A DNA stretch of 64,000 bases from Chitinophaga cymbidii (lineage in GTDB: Bacteria > Bacteroidota > Bacteroidia > Chitinophagales > Chitinophagaceae): NCBI RefSeq assembly GCF_007992715.1, contig NZ_BKAU01000001.1:1860001-1924000 (forward strand), written 5' to 3'. The stretch's first letter is position 1. Each line of letters begins with the position of its first letter. Positions 18,516 to 27,289 of this stretch are shown one piece after another. Below the pieces are notes generated by a model. It was given only the letters and a program-made list of their open reading frames with translations, was not told the origin of the DNA and searched no databases. A program made the translations under genes and the position numbers.

Positions 18516-19217
18516 ATGAAAAGAGTTTTACTGCTTTTTATTGTATCGATCTTTACATTTCATTCAAAAGGACAGGTAAGTATGGGGCTGCGGTCCGGCT
18601 ACACGGCGGCGGACCTGGAAATGACCGGGAAGACCGGCTCTAACCTCGATGGGGACCACACGACATTTCACGGCTGGCATCTGGACCTGGTCATCAACGT
18701 ACCGGTGTACGAAGGACTGTACTTTCAGCCGGTGATCCGCTATATCACCAAGGGTACCAATTACAACGCCGAGCGGCCGGTGAAGCCTGAGCTGTCCGGC
18801 GCATACCTGCCTGCCGGAAGCAGGTTGCAACTCAACTACCTCGAGCTGCCCCTGAATTTCGTGTATAAGTTTACGTTACCCGGCGGCAAGATCACCGCGG
18901 GCCTGGGCCCATATATCGCAACCGGCCTGCGCGGGCGGTATCATTACGATATCGTTCAGAATGGACGTAACGTCAGCAACGATTCAAAGGAGGTGCAATT
19001 TTCACGCGAGGCGAACGATAACCTGGCCGTGGTGCGCATGAATCCCTGGGATGCAGGCGCCAACTTCGCGGTCGGTTTTGAATTCAATAACGGCATCATG
19101 CTCGGCGCCAATTACAGCCGGGGCATGACGGATGCGGACAAAAACGATCTTACTACCAGCAGGAACAGGTATTTCGCGGTAAGTGTGGGCTTTCTCTTCA
19201 ACCGGGAGGATTACTGA
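18516..19217 (+). CDS. PorT-type outer membrane beta-barrel protein (copy 3)
   Basis: This 233-residue third member of the tandem family has a signal peptide to about residue 19 (FHSKGQ), first strand VSMGLRSGYTAADL, then YFQPVIRYITKGTNY, LNYLELPLNFVYKF and ITAGLGPYIATGL, ending YFAVSVGFLFN. It is separated from copy 2 by a strong terminator and has its own promoter-like element, so it is regulated separately. The role is unknown. Confidence 0.85.
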   Translation: MKRVLLLFIVSIFTFHSKGQVSMGLRSGYTAADLEMTGKTGSNLDGDHTTFHGWHLDLVINVPVYEGLYFQPVIRYITKGTNYNAERPVKPELSGAYLPAGSRLQLNYLELPLNFVYKFTLPGGKITAGLGPYIATGLRGRYHYDIVQNGRNVSNDSKEVQFSREANDNLAVVRMNPWDAGANFAVGFEFNNGIMLGANYSRGMTDADKNDLTTSRNRYFAVSVGFLFNREDY

Positions 19218-19238
19218 TCCGCGAAAAAATATAACAGG

Positions 19239-19279
19239 AAAGCCGTCCCGTTTTTGACGCGGGACGGCTTTCTTTTTTT
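19239..19279 (+). terminator. Rho-independent terminator after beta-barrel copy 3
   Basis: AAAGCCGTCCCG (19239-19250) pairs with CGGGACGGCTTT (19260-19271), followed by C and a run of seven T. Confidence 0.9.
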
Positions 19280-19377
19280 GTGCCGGATGGGGGTAAAGAC
19301 ATCCTGCGGCGTCTTAATAGCAGCAATACATTCTTCACCAATAAGTTTTTCAAACAAAAGGTGTGACAGTTATAGGG

Positions 19378-19407
19378 AAAAAATGCCATCGCGTATCTAC
19401 GCATGGC
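19378..19407 (-). terminator. Terminator after metF (symmetrical)
   Basis: GCCAT plus GCGT pair with ACGC plus ATGGC around a 4-base loop with one bulged base. T runs flank it on both strands, so it can stop metF transcription on the minus strand and any read-through from the beta-barrel gene on the plus strand. Confidence 0.8.
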
Positions 19408-19414
19408 AATTTTT

Positions 19415-20368
19415 TTATCTGATAGCTTCTACTACTTTGCGGATCACATGGGGCTTGCCCAGGGTATAATAGTGGAGCACGGGCACGCCCGCGGCCTTCA
19501 GTTCTTTTGACTGCTGGATGAGCCATTCCGTACCGGCCTGCTCCACATCTTTGTCCGTTTTGCATTTCAGCGCTTCAACGGCCAGGTCATCGGGCATGTC
19601 CACATGAAAAGTGCGCGGCAATATCGTCAGCTGTTTTTTGGTGGTGAGCGGCTTGAGGCCGGGGATGATAGGCACTTTGATGCCCGCTTCGCGGCATTTG
19701 GCCACAAAATCGAAGAATTTCTGGTTGTCGAAGAACATCTGGGTGACGATGTAGTCCGCGCCGGCTTCTACTTTCCGCTGCAGGTACTTCATGTCCGTAG
19801 CCATGTTGGGGGCTTCGAAGTGTTTTTCCGGGTAGCCGGCCACGCCGATGCAGAATTTGGTTTTGACGCCGCCCATGAGGTCTTCTTCGAGATAAATGCC
19901 GTTGTTCATATGCGCAACCTGCTGAAGCAGATCGATGGCATAGCGGTGGCCGTTGGGATGGGGCTCGAAGAAGGTTTCATTCTTCGGTGCGTCCCCCCGC
20001 AGCACCAGCACGTTGTCGATGCCGAGGAAGTTGAGGTCTATCAGGGCGTTTTCCGTTTCTTCCTTGCTGAAGCCGCCGCAGATCAGGTGGGGCACGGCGT
20101 CTACCGTATAGTGGTTCATGATGGCGGCGCAGATGCCTACAGTGCCGGGGCGCTTGCGGATCTCCACCTTGTCGAACGAGCCGTCCGCCCGTTTTTTGAA
20201 CATATGCTCGCTGCGGTGGTAAGTTACATTGATATACGAAGGCTTGAACTCCATTAAAGGATCCAGGTGATCGTAGATAGACTCAATGCTCTTGCCTTTG
20301 AGCGGCGGCAGTATCTCGAAGGAGATCAGCGTGTCCTTTGCCTGTGCAATATGTTCAGTGACTTTCAT
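19415..20368 (-). CDS. metF: Methylenetetrahydrofolate reductase
   Basis: This 317-residue flavoenzyme reduces 5,10-methylenetetrahydrofolate to 5-methyltetrahydrofolate, the methyl donor used by methionine synthase (metH lies 32 kb away in this window). Family signatures include SFEILPPLKG near the N terminus, YINVTYHRSE, HLICGGFSKEE, NVLVLRGDAP, GADYIVTQMFFDN and PIIPGLKPLTTKKQL. Length fits the bacterial catalytic-domain-only form. It is transcribed divergently from lptB. The leader of about 84 bases has a strong hairpin (listed separately), and regulation by methionine-cycle metabolites is possible but unproven. Confidence 0.96.
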   Translation of the reverse strand: MKVTEHIAQAKDTLISFEILPPLKGKSIESIYDHLDPLMEFKPSYINVTYHRSEHMFKKRADGSFDKVEIRKRPGTVGICAAIMNHYTVDAVPHLICGGFSKEETENALIDLNFLGIDNVLVLRGDAPKNETFFEPHPNGHRYAIDLLQQVAHMNNGIYLEEDLMGGVKTKFCIGVAGYPEKHFEAPNMATDMKYLQRKVEAGADYIVTQMFFDNQKFFDFVAKCREAGIKVPIIPGLKPLTTKKQLTILPRTFHVDMPDDLAVEALKCKTDKDVEQAGTEWLIQQSKELKAAGVPVLHYYTLGKPHVIRKVVEAIR

Positions 20369-20397
20369 CAGTTAATAATTGATTTTCTAGCGACCTG

Positions 20398-20429
20398 ATG
20401 GAACCTCGCATTATCATGCTCGGTTTCAT
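20398..20429 (-). promoter_or_regulatory. Structured leader hairpin before metF
   Basis: 14-base arms (20398-20411 and 20416-20429) form a hairpin. Read as minus-strand RNA it has a GATA loop, a 4-pair top stem, a tandem G-A/A-G mismatch, four more pairs, one A-C mismatch and three closing pairs. It starts 29 bases before the metF ATG and lies within the predicted leader. Tandem G-A pairs are characteristic of folded RNA, so a metabolite- or protein-sensing leader is possible. It does not match the SAM-I core as I know it. Confidence 0.45.
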
Positions 20430-20458
20430 ATCAAAAAGGATGTTCGTCTAAAACCCCG

Positions 20459-20466
20459 CAAAAATA
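20459..20466 (-). promoter_or_regulatory. Candidate metF -7 element
   Basis: The complement reads TATTTTTG, matching TAnnTTTG. Only a TTA lies near the -33 position. Transcription would start near 20452, giving a leader of about 84 bases. Confidence 0.45.
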
Positions 20467-20526
20467 GTATTTAGCGCAATAATTAACTAATAGCGGCCCA
20501 AACCGCTCTCCATTCACCTATTTTGT

Positions 20527-20534
20527 TATTTTTG
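20527..20534 (+). promoter_or_regulatory. Candidate lptB -7 element
   Basis: TATTTTTG lies 15 bases before the lptB ATG and matches TAnnTTTG. The -33 element is not clear. It implies a very short leader. Confidence 0.4.
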
Positions 20535-20549
20535 CTAAGTTTCAATCAT

Positions 20550-21314
20550 ATGGCATTAAGAATACATACGCAGCAGCTGGTAAAGCGTTACCGTACCAGG
20601 ACGGTGGTCAACCACGTGTCCGTGGAGGTTACGCAGGGTGAGATCGTGGGCTTGCTGGGCCCGAACGGAGCGGGGAAGACCACAACGTTTTATATGGTGG
20701 TGGGGCTGATCAAGCCGGATGAAGGGGAGGTGTTCCTGAACGAGGAGAACATCACCAAGCTGCCCATGTACAAGCGGGCGCAGATGGGCATCGGTTACCT
20801 GCCCCAGGAAGCCAGCGTATTCCGCAAGCTGAGCGTGGAAGACAATATTGCCGCCGTACTGGAGATGACGAAACTGAGCAAGGCGCAGCAGAAAGACAAG
20901 CTGGAATCCCTCCTCAGCGAATTCCGCCTGCAACACGTGCGTAAAAGTCCGGGTGACGTACTGAGCGGCGGTGAGCGCCGCAGAACGGAGATCGCCCGTG
21001 CCCTGGCCGTAGACCCCAAGTTTATTCTCCTGGACGAGCCTTTCGCCGGGATCGACCCCATTGCCGTGGAAGACATCCAGGGCATCGTGGCGAAACTCAA
21101 GTACCGGAACATCGGCATCCTCATAACAGACCACAACGTGCAGGAAACACTTTCCATTACAGACCGGGCCTACCTCCTCTTTGAAGGCAAGATCCTCAAA
21201 GCCGGAACAGCCGAGGAACTGGCTGAAGATGAACAGGTAAGAAAAGTGTATCTTGGTCAGAATTTCGTTCTTCGCAGGAAAGATTACCTCGATGAAGCAG
21301 CTAAGAATCAATAA
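20550..21314 (+). CDS. lptB: Lipopolysaccharide export ABC transporter ATP-binding protein
   Basis: This 254-residue ABC ATPase powers extraction of LPS from the inner membrane with LptFG. The ATG at 20550 ([10 protein letters not shown]) is chosen over an upstream in-frame TTG. Walker A is [10 protein letters not shown] (about 38-47), the Q-loop region is [14 protein letters not shown] (typical of LptB), the signature is [15 protein letters not shown], Walker B is [13 protein letters not shown] and the H-loop is [10 protein letters not shown]. It is followed after 28 bases by a GH3-family gene and then fabG on the same strand, so the three may be cotranscribed. Confidence 0.95.
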   Translation: MALRIHTQQLVKRYRTRTVVNHVSVEVTQGEIVGLLGPNGAGKTTTFYMVVGLIKPDEGEVFLNEENITKLPMYKRAQMGIGYLPQEASVFRKLSVEDNIAAVLEMTKLSKAQQKDKLESLLSEFRLQHVRKSPGDVLSGGERRRTEIARALAVDPKFILLDEPFAGIDPIAVEDIQGIVAKLKYRNIGILITDHNVQETLSITDRAYLLFEGKILKAGTAEELAEDEQVRKVYLGQNFVLRRKDYLDEAAKNQ

Positions 21315-21342
21315 CCTATCAAAACCCTAGTTAAAACCTGGT

Positions 21343-22866
21343 ATGAAGATTTTAAGTCCAGCGCTGTCACAATTGGCCAGAATACGCATGGGCCGCATTG
21401 AGCACTTTATGCAATACCCGCTGCAGGTTCAGCAGCAGGTATTCCAGAACCTGCTCAGCGCTGCACAGTACACCGAATTTGGCAAACAATACGGTCTCTC
21501 CAATATCTTTAGACTGGATGAATTCAAACAAAGGGTGCCCGTTCACAACTACGAAGCCATGAAGCCCTACATCCAGCGCGTCATGGAAGGCGAACAGAAC
21601 GTGATCTGGAACACCCCCATCAAATGGTTCGCAAAATCCAGCGGCACCACGGCAGACAAAAGCAAGTTCATCCCCATCTCCCGCGAAAGCCTCGACGAAT
21701 GCCACTACCGCTCCGGCCGCGACGTTTTTTCCCTCTATTATAACAACTTCCCGGATTCCGATGTGCTCACCGGCAAATCCCTCGTGATAGGAGGCAGCCA
21801 CCAGGTGAACAGGCTCTCGCCGGACAGCGACAGCTATTATGGCGACCTGAGCGCCGTGATGCTGCAGAACATGCCGTTCTACGGGCACATGATCCGCACG
21901 CCGGACCTGTCCATCGCGTTGATGGACGAATGGGAAGAGAAGATAGAACGGATGGCCAACGTGGTGATCCACGAAAATGTAACTTCCATCGCCGGTGTTC
22001 CCACGTGGACCATCGTGCTGATCAAAAGAATATTTGAGCTGACGGGAACGGACAACCTCGCGGACGTATGGCCTAACCTCGAACTCTACGCCCATGGCGG
22101 CGTGAGCTTCACGCCGTACCGCGAGCAGTTCAAAAAGCTGATCCGCAAGCCGGGCATGAGCTACCTGGAATCCTACAACGCTTCCGAAGGGTTCTTTGCC
22201 GCGCAGGACGTGATCGGTGAAGAAGGGCTGCTGCTGTTCCTCAACCATGGCATCTTTTACGAATTTATGCCGATGGAAGAATACGGGAAGGATTTCCCGC
22301 GTACCCTGCAGCTGCACGAAGTGGAGCTGAACAGGAATTACGCCCTCATCATCAGCACCAACGGCGGCCTCTGGCGGTACCTCGTGGGAGATACTATCCA
22401 GTTCGTTTCCCTGTCGCCGTTCCGCATCCGCGTCAGCGGCCGCACCAAATCTTTCATCAACGCATTCGGCGAAGAGCTGATCGTGGATAATACGGACAAA
22501 GCCATAGCGAAAGCCTGCGAAGAAACAGCCGCCACCGTGAACGACTATACGGCCGCGCCGATCTATTTCAGCGACGCCGGCAACGGCGGGCACGAATGGC
22601 TGATCGAATTCGAGAACAGGCCCGCCGATATGGAACGCTTCATTGATGTGCTGGACGGCACGCTGAAGGCCATCAACTCGGACTACGAAGCAAAGCGGCA
22701 TAAAGACATCGCGCTGCACCGCCCCACCGTTCATGTGCTGGACGCCGGCACCTTCACGGAATGGCTGAAAAGCAAAGGCAAGCTGGGCGGCCAGCATAAA
22801 GTGCCGCGCCTGAACAATGAAAGGAACGTGCTGGAAGAGATCCTGCGTTTTATTGAAAAACACTGA
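21343..22866 (+). CDS. GH3-family protein (acyl-adenylate-forming fold)
   Basis: This 507-residue protein belongs to the GH3 auxin-responsive family, ATP-dependent acyl acid-amido synthetases related to firefly luciferase in plants. Bacterial members are uncharacterised or make acyl-amides. Motifs include the P-loop-like KSSGTTADKSKFIPIS (about 96-111), the adenylate-binding YNASEGFFAAQD (about 278-289), and WRYLVGDTIQF followed by the RVSGRTKSFINAFGEEL hinge region. Its place between lptB and fabG suggests a role linked to lipid or envelope metabolism, which is inference. Confidence 0.85.
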   Translation: MKILSPALSQLARIRMGRIEHFMQYPLQVQQQVFQNLLSAAQYTEFGKQYGLSNIFRLDEFKQRVPVHNYEAMKPYIQRVMEGEQNVIWNTPIKWFAKSSGTTADKSKFIPISRESLDECHYRSGRDVFSLYYNNFPDSDVLTGKSLVIGGSHQVNRLSPDSDSYYGDLSAVMLQNMPFYGHMIRTPDLSIALMDEWEEKIERMANVVIHENVTSIAGVPTWTIVLIKRIFELTGTDNLADVWPNLELYAHGGVSFTPYREQFKKLIRKPGMSYLESYNASEGFFAAQDVIGEEGLLLFLNHGIFYEFMPMEEYGKDFPRTLQLHEVELNRNYALIISTNGGLWRYLVGDTIQFVSLSPFRIRVSGRTKSFINAFGEELIVDNTDKAIAKACEETAATVNDYTAAPIYFSDAGNGGHEWLIEFENRPADMERFIDVLDGTLKAINSDYEAKRHKDIALHRPTVHVLDAGTFTEWLKSKGKLGGQHKVPRLNNERNVLEEILRFIEKH

Positions 22867-22928
22867 ACGATGGTATAATTTTCTATTACCTTCGTTCATC
22901 AAATTAAAGCTAAACCTATCTGTTAAAA

Positions 22929-23678
22929 ATGAAATTACTCAACAACAAAGTAGCCATCGTAACGGGGGCCAGCCGCGGGATCGGTGAAGCGATCGCGCTG
23001 AAATTTGCGGATGAAGGCGCCCATGTTGCATTTACTTATGTTAGCTCGGACGAAAAAGCAAAAGCGCTGGAAGCGAAGCTCATCGCCAAAGGTGTGAAAG
23101 CAAAAGCCTATAAAAGCAATGCCGGCGTATTCGAAGATTGCGAAGCGCTGGTAAATGATGTGGTGAAAGAGTTTGGTACGGTTGACATCTGCGTCAACAA
23201 CGCCGGTATTTCAAAAGACAACCTGCTGCTGCGCCTCAGCGCCGAGCAGTGGGACGAGGTGATGGACATCAACCTGAAGAGCGTTTTCAATATGACGAAA
23301 CTGGTGATGCGCCCGATGATGAAAGCCAAAAGCGGCAGCATCATCAATATGAGCTCTATCATCGGCATCAAGGGAAATGCGGGCCAGAGCAGCTATGCCG
23401 CCTCCAAAGCAGGCATCATCGGCTTCTCCAAATCCATCGCACAGGAGATCGGCAGCCGCAATATCCGCGTGAACGCCGTGGCGCCCGGCTTCGTGGAAAC
23501 GGACATGACCCACTACCTGAAAGACGGGGAAGGCGCGAAAGCCTACCTGGACCAGATACCGCTCGGCAAGTTCGGATCACCGGAAGATATCGCGAACGTG
23601 TGCCTGTTCCTGGCTTCCGATATGGGGGCGTATGTGACGGGGCAGGTGATCAGTGTTTGCGGGGGGTTGAATACGTAA
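22929..23678 (+). CDS. fabG: 3-oxoacyl-ACP reductase, SDR family
   Basis: This 249-residue NADPH-dependent reductase of type II fatty acid synthesis carries the Rossmann motif TGASRGIGEAIA (about 12-23), NNAGISKDNLLLRL, Ser in IINMSSIIG, the catalytic YAASKAG (Tyr/Lys), VNAVAPGFVETDMT and the C-terminal YVTGQVISVCGGL. Every catalytic SDR residue (Asn, Ser, Tyr, Lys) is present. It is 62 bases after the GH3 gene; TACCTTCG in that gap resembles a -7 element, so it may also have its own promoter. Confidence 0.93.
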   Translation: MKLLNNKVAIVTGASRGIGEAIALKFADEGAHVAFTYVSSDEKAKALEAKLIAKGVKAKAYKSNAGVFEDCEALVNDVVKEFGTVDICVNNAGISKDNLLLRLSAEQWDEVMDINLKSVFNMTKLVMRPMMKAKSGSIINMSSIIGIKGNAGQSSYAASKAGIIGFSKSIAQEIGSRNIRVNAVAPGFVETDMTHYLKDGEGAKAYLDQIPLGKFGSPEDIANVCLFLASDMGAYVTGQVISVCGGLNT

Positions 23679-23699
23679 GAATTTCTATCGCAATATTGG

Positions 23700-23729
23700 G
23701 CCGCGGGTTTTTAGCCTGCGGCTTTTTTT
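23700..23729 (+). terminator. Rho-independent terminator after fabG
   Basis: GCCGCGGGT pairs with GCCTGCGGC (with G-T wobbles) around a TTTTA loop, followed by seven T. Confidence 0.85.
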
Positions 23730-23735
23730 ATGAAG

Positions 23736-24614
23736 TCAATACCCCTTCCCCGCAATCTCCACCCTGAACATCTCCATACACTTCCTGTCCTGCAACGTCA
23801 CAAAAACCGTCTTCCCATCCTCACCCCCAAACACCAGGTTACTGCATAATTTCCCTTTCAGCGGTATCTCCCGTATCTGGTCACCGGCGGGAGAAAGCAC
23901 TACTACGGTGCCTTTACCGTGACGGGTGATGTAGAGGTTGCCGGCTTTGTCGCACTTCATGCCGTCCAGGCCGAAGTCGGGGAAAACGGCCAGGAGCTTT
24001 TTGTTGGAGATGGCGCCGTTTTCCGCCACATCGTATCTCCAGACTTTGCGCTGCACGCTTTCGTTGAAGTACAGCACTTTTTCATCGGGGCTCAGCTCTA
24101 TGCCGTTGGTGGTGCCCAGGCTGTCCGCCAGCAAAAAGGGGCGGCCGCCTTTGAGGATCGCCCAGATCTTGCCGGTGCCGTTCTTCCAGTTGGGGTCGGA
24201 GGCGTAGAGCATATCTTTTTTGTTGATGCACAGGTCGTTTGGCTGGTTGAATGCGGGATTGTGCAGGTAGGTGCTGATCTTTTTACTTTTCATGTCCACC
24301 TTCAACACTTTATGTCCCTTGAAATCCGCCAGGAACATATCTCCGCCCTTGCGGGAGAACTGAATGCTGTTTGCAACGCTCCCTTCCGGCAGGGTAACGA
24401 ATACTTCGCCGGTGCCGTCTTTGCTGATGGCGCCCACGGTGCCGTCCTGCCCGAAATTCACGACGTAGAGATTCCCGGATTTATCAAAGGCGGGGCCTTC
24501 GATGTTACTGGAAAAAAGATTTTCTGCGGTAAAATCCTTCGCGGTGTACAGGGCGTCCTGGGCCGAGGCGGAGGTCACGCCAAGCAGGCAAATGGCGGCA
24601 AGTATATTTTTCAT
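23736..24614 (-). CDS. Secreted SMP-30/gluconolactonase-like beta-propeller protein
   Basis: This 292-residue protein has a signal peptide MKNILAAICLLGVTSASA. The mature part shows six propeller-type repeats such as GPAFDKSGNLYVVNFG, NDLCINKKDMLYASDPNW and DGMKCDKAGNLYITRHGKG. GPAF-Asp, NDL and LDGMK match the metal-binding positions of SMP-30/gluconolactonase/LRE proteins. The family hydrolyses sugar lactones or similar esters; the substrate here is unknown. It converges on fabG, and its promoter must lie in the 59-base divergent gap before a nucleoid-protein gene. Confidence 0.85.
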   Translation of the reverse strand: MKNILAAICLLGVTSASAQDALYTAKDFTAENLFSSNIEGPAFDKSGNLYVVNFGQDGTVGAISKDGTGEVFVTLPEGSVANSIQFSRKGGDMFLADFKGHKVLKVDMKSKKISTYLHNPAFNQPNDLCINKKDMLYASDPNWKNGTGKIWAILKGGRPFLLADSLGTTNGIELSPDEKVLYFNESVQRKVWRYDVAENGAISNKKLLAVFPDFGLDGMKCDKAGNLYITRHGKGTVVVLSPAGDQIREIPLKGKLCSNLVFGGEDGKTVFVTLQDRKCMEMFRVEIAGKGY

Positions 24615-24673
24615 GGGAGTAAATTAATTTTTTTTGATGTAAAATTTCCAAATGCGCCTAATTTGCAGCCCGT

Positions 24674-25726
24674 ATGATTCACGTATCGGACATAAAAGAC
24701 CTGGAAAGGCTTACCATCCACAAGGTGGGCAACGCCACGAACGAAGATCCGCTGGTGCTGTCGCAACAGCCACTGGAGCTGAAAGACGAAACCATCGGCA
24801 CCCTGCTGCTGAGCTATTTCATCCAGCCATTCACCAATAACGCGGAATATTTCAGGTTTTATCATGAGGCGGACATCCAGCTGAATGAAGTATATAAATA
24901 TTGCAGCCTGATCTTCGACGACGCGGAAAACTTCCAGGAGCAGTCGGTCAACATCGCCAAGCATCTTTATAAACATTCCACCCACCCCAAGATCAAGGGC
25001 GGAGAGCTGTACATCGTGCATTTTTCCAAATGCCAGGTAGACGGGGAAGAGGTGGAAGCGATCGGCATTTTCAAGTCGGAGAACCGCGATACCTACCTGA
25101 AGGTCTTTCTCAGTAATGACAACTATGAAGTGAATTATGATGACGGGATCAACATCAACAAGCTGGACAAAGGCTGCCTGGTGTTCAATGCCGGCCGTGA
25201 GGAAGGGTACAAGGTGAGCATTGTGGACAGCATCAGCAAGCAGAACGAAGCGGTCTACTGGAAAGATGCGTTCCTGCAGGTGCAGCGGCGGGAGGACAGC
25301 TATCACCAGACCGAAACGATGGTGAACCTCTGCCAGCAGTTCATCCAGAAAAAACTGCCGGAAGAATTTGAGATGAACCGGGTAGACCAGATCGAGCTGC
25401 TGAAAAAATCCGCCACTTACTTCAAGGAAAAAGAGCAGTTCCAGGTGGAGGAATTTGCGGAAGAAGTACTGGGCCACCCGGATGCGGTGGACGCTTTCCG
25501 CAATTACCGCGAGCATTTCAGGGATGAATACCGGCTGGACGTGCCGGATGAATTTGATATTTCAAGCCCGGCCGTTAAAAAGCAGCAGCGGGTGTTCAAG
25601 AGCATTCTCAAGCTGGACAGGAACTTCCACGTTTACATCCACGGCAACCGTGAGATGATCGAAAGGGGGTATGATGATGAGCGGGGCATGCACTATTACA
25701 AGCTGTATTTCGAGGAGGAAAAATAA
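24674..25726 (+). CDS. Nucleoid-associated protein, NdpA/YejK family
   Basis: This 350-residue soluble protein without signal peptide starts MIHVSDIKDLERLTIHKVGN. The pattern of the NdpA (37-kDa nucleoid-associated) family is visible: an N-terminal helix/strand region, a central ELYIVHFSKCQVDGEEVEAIGIFKSE-type segment and an acidic C-terminal part with FHVYIHGNREMIERGYDDERGMHYYKLYF. In E. coli YejK binds the nucleoid and topoisomerase IV. The exact role in Bacteroidota is unproven. It is convergent with the rhomboid gene that ends 4 bases downstream. Confidence 0.8.
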   Translation: MIHVSDIKDLERLTIHKVGNATNEDPLVLSQQPLELKDETIGTLLLSYFIQPFTNNAEYFRFYHEADIQLNEVYKYCSLIFDDAENFQEQSVNIAKHLYKHSTHPKIKGGELYIVHFSKCQVDGEEVEAIGIFKSENRDTYLKVFLSNDNYEVNYDDGININKLDKGCLVFNAGREEGYKVSIVDSISKQNEAVYWKDAFLQVQRREDSYHQTETMVNLCQQFIQKKLPEEFEMNRVDQIELLKKSATYFKEKEQFQVEEFAEEVLGHPDAVDAFRNYREHFRDEYRLDVPDEFDISSPAVKKQQRVFKSILKLDRNFHVYIHGNREMIERGYDDERGMHYYKLYFEEEK

Positions 25727-25730
25727 GCAC

Positions 25731-27122
25731 TTACCAGTTCAGCTCTTTCCGCATCCTGCTCATGTCGTGCAGCGCGTCGATGATCTGTTTGTCGTACGCA
25801 TTCCTGCCCTCGCGCAAGGTCTTGTAGCTGTAGGCGAACATATTCCGTTGCGTAAGAAAAAGCTGCCGCATGATCCTGTTCCGTTCACGGGCGTCCCTGC
25901 TAAGGGATAGCGCATCGATCTCGTCCATAATGCGCAGGTTTTCATCCATATAATAAATGCCGAAATTCTGCAGCCATTTTTCCCGCGCTTTTTCCGAGCC
26001 CACGCTGTAGCTGCCCTGTGCCATGGTGAAGTTATATCCGAGCGTTTGCACTTTTGTAATGTAGATGCTTACATCGCGGGGGAGGATGAAGTAAACGGAA
26101 CCGGCTATCGCCAGAACGATGGAAGCCGCCGCCAGTGTGCTTTTTGCCTGATGAAGCGGATTATTCAGACCGGCGTACATGAGCTGCGCGAGGAGCATGC
26201 CTGTCAGCAGTCCGCTGATATGCGCCGCGTGATCGATGTGGCTGGCGAAGAAAACGAGGGACAGGCGCAGGGCGATGTAGATGCCGATGCTGATCAGCAA
26301 GGCGCGGCGCTCGCCGGGTGGCAGGAACCGGCGTAACAGCAAAGTGAAAACAAACCCGAACAGGCCGAACAGCGCGCCGGATGCGCCGATGGACGGCGTG
26401 ATGTCGTACCACCAGAGGCTGCCCAGCCCCGCGATGATGGCGCAGGAAATATATACCAGCAGGTACCGTCCTTTACCCAGCAGCGGTTCGAGATACACGC
26501 CGCAGATCATGATACCGTACATATTGAAAAACAGATGCAGCACGTCCGCATGCAGGAAAGCCGCGCTGAGCAGGCGCCACGGCTCCCCGAACAGGGTTAC
26601 TTCCTTGTAGTTGGCGCCGAACCTTTCCAGCAGCTCCGTATCGATCATCCACCAGGAACCTCCCCGGTACAGCGTGACCAGCGCCAGCAACAGGTATATG
26701 AAAACATTGATGCCGATGAGGATGGGGGTGATGAAATATCCGCTGACGGGTTTGAATACGCCGAATGGTCCCTTTACCACCGGCCTGCTGTGGCTCAGGC
26801 GGTGCGTGGCGATGGCGGGAATTTCCGCGGCTGCTTCTTCGGGCGTGAAGGTTTCCGCTACCTGCTCAATGGCGCCGAGCAGCCGTTTGATGTTCTGTCG
26901 GTTACGCCCGAAGTCGAGCACCTGCGCGCCGGTGGACGCGCTGAAAAGGCTCAGCTCGCCGTCTTCCGTGAATGCGGCGCTGACCTGCTCGTTCCAGGAA
27001 CGGAAGCTGAAGCGGGTGAATGCGGTGATGTTTTGCGGGCTGACTTCGGAGATCTCCCATCCCAATTGCTCCATGGCCCTGCGGGTAATGCGCAATTGCT
27101 CCGCGGGGCTGCGGTCTTCCAT
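25731..27122 (-). CDS. Rhomboid-family intramembrane serine protease with N-terminal cytosolic domain
   Basis: From the ATG complementary to 27120-27122 (MEDRSPAEQL) the protein has 463 residues; an alternative ATG at 27161 adds 13. A soluble N-terminal domain of about 110 residues precedes the rhomboid core. Catalytic Ser248 lies in SIGASGALFGL and His301 in HAAHISG, so the protease is intact. Loop HADVLHLFFNMYGIM matches the family. A C-terminal tail of about 120 residues (KVQTLGYNFTMAQGS onward) is helical. It is distinct from the active/inactive pair near 12-14 kb. Confidence 0.88.
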   Translation of the reverse strand: MEDRSPAEQLRITRRAMEQLGWEISEVSPQNITAFTRFSFRSWNEQVSAAFTEDGELSLFSASTGAQVLDFGRNRQNIKRLLGAIEQVAETFTPEEAAAEIPAIATHRLSHSRPVVKGPFGVFKPVSGYFITPILIGINVFIYLLLALVTLYRGGSWWMIDTELLERFGANYKEVTLFGEPWRLLSAAFLHADVLHLFFNMYGIMICGVYLEPLLGKGRYLLVYISCAIIAGLGSLWWYDITPSIGASGALFGLFGFVFTLLLRRFLPPGERRALLISIGIYIALRLSLVFFASHIDHAAHISGLLTGMLLAQLMYAGLNNPLHQAKSTLAAASIVLAIAGSVYFILPRDVSIYITKVQTLGYNFTMAQGSYSVGSEKAREKWLQNFGIYYMDENLRIMDEIDALSLSRDARERNRIMRQLFLTQRNMFAYSYKTLREGRNAYDKQIIDALHDMSRMRKELNW

Positions 27123-27182
27123 AGTGATGATGGTACTATGCCGGGGAGGGAATCCGATCATGCTGAAAAAAGAGGATCAAAA

Positions 27183-27265
27183 GTAAATACAGGTCCTGTA
27201 AATCTCAGGAGCCTGAAAAAAACTTATGCGTAAATACCAGGCCCTGTAGATCGCATACACTGAAA
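27183..27265. repeat. Imperfect direct repeat upstream of rhomboid gene
   Basis: About 36 bases beginning GTAAATAC at 27183 recur from 27230 with roughly three-quarters identity (shared pieces: GTAAATAC, CCTGTA, CTGAAA). The copies are 47 bp apart, between the rhomboid start and the ricT terminator. Confidence 0.5.
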
Positions 27266-27289
27266 CCGGCGCTAAACAGGAACCCGAAT

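Noticed and set aside
20369..20452. SAM-I (S-box) riboswitch before metF
   Set aside because: The S-box core sequence and four-way junction are not present; only a single imperfect hairpin is seen.
21367..22902. A 511-codon minus-strand frame opposite the GH3 gene
   Set aside because: Antisense shadow of a conserved gene; composition is typical of reversed codons and no motif is visible.
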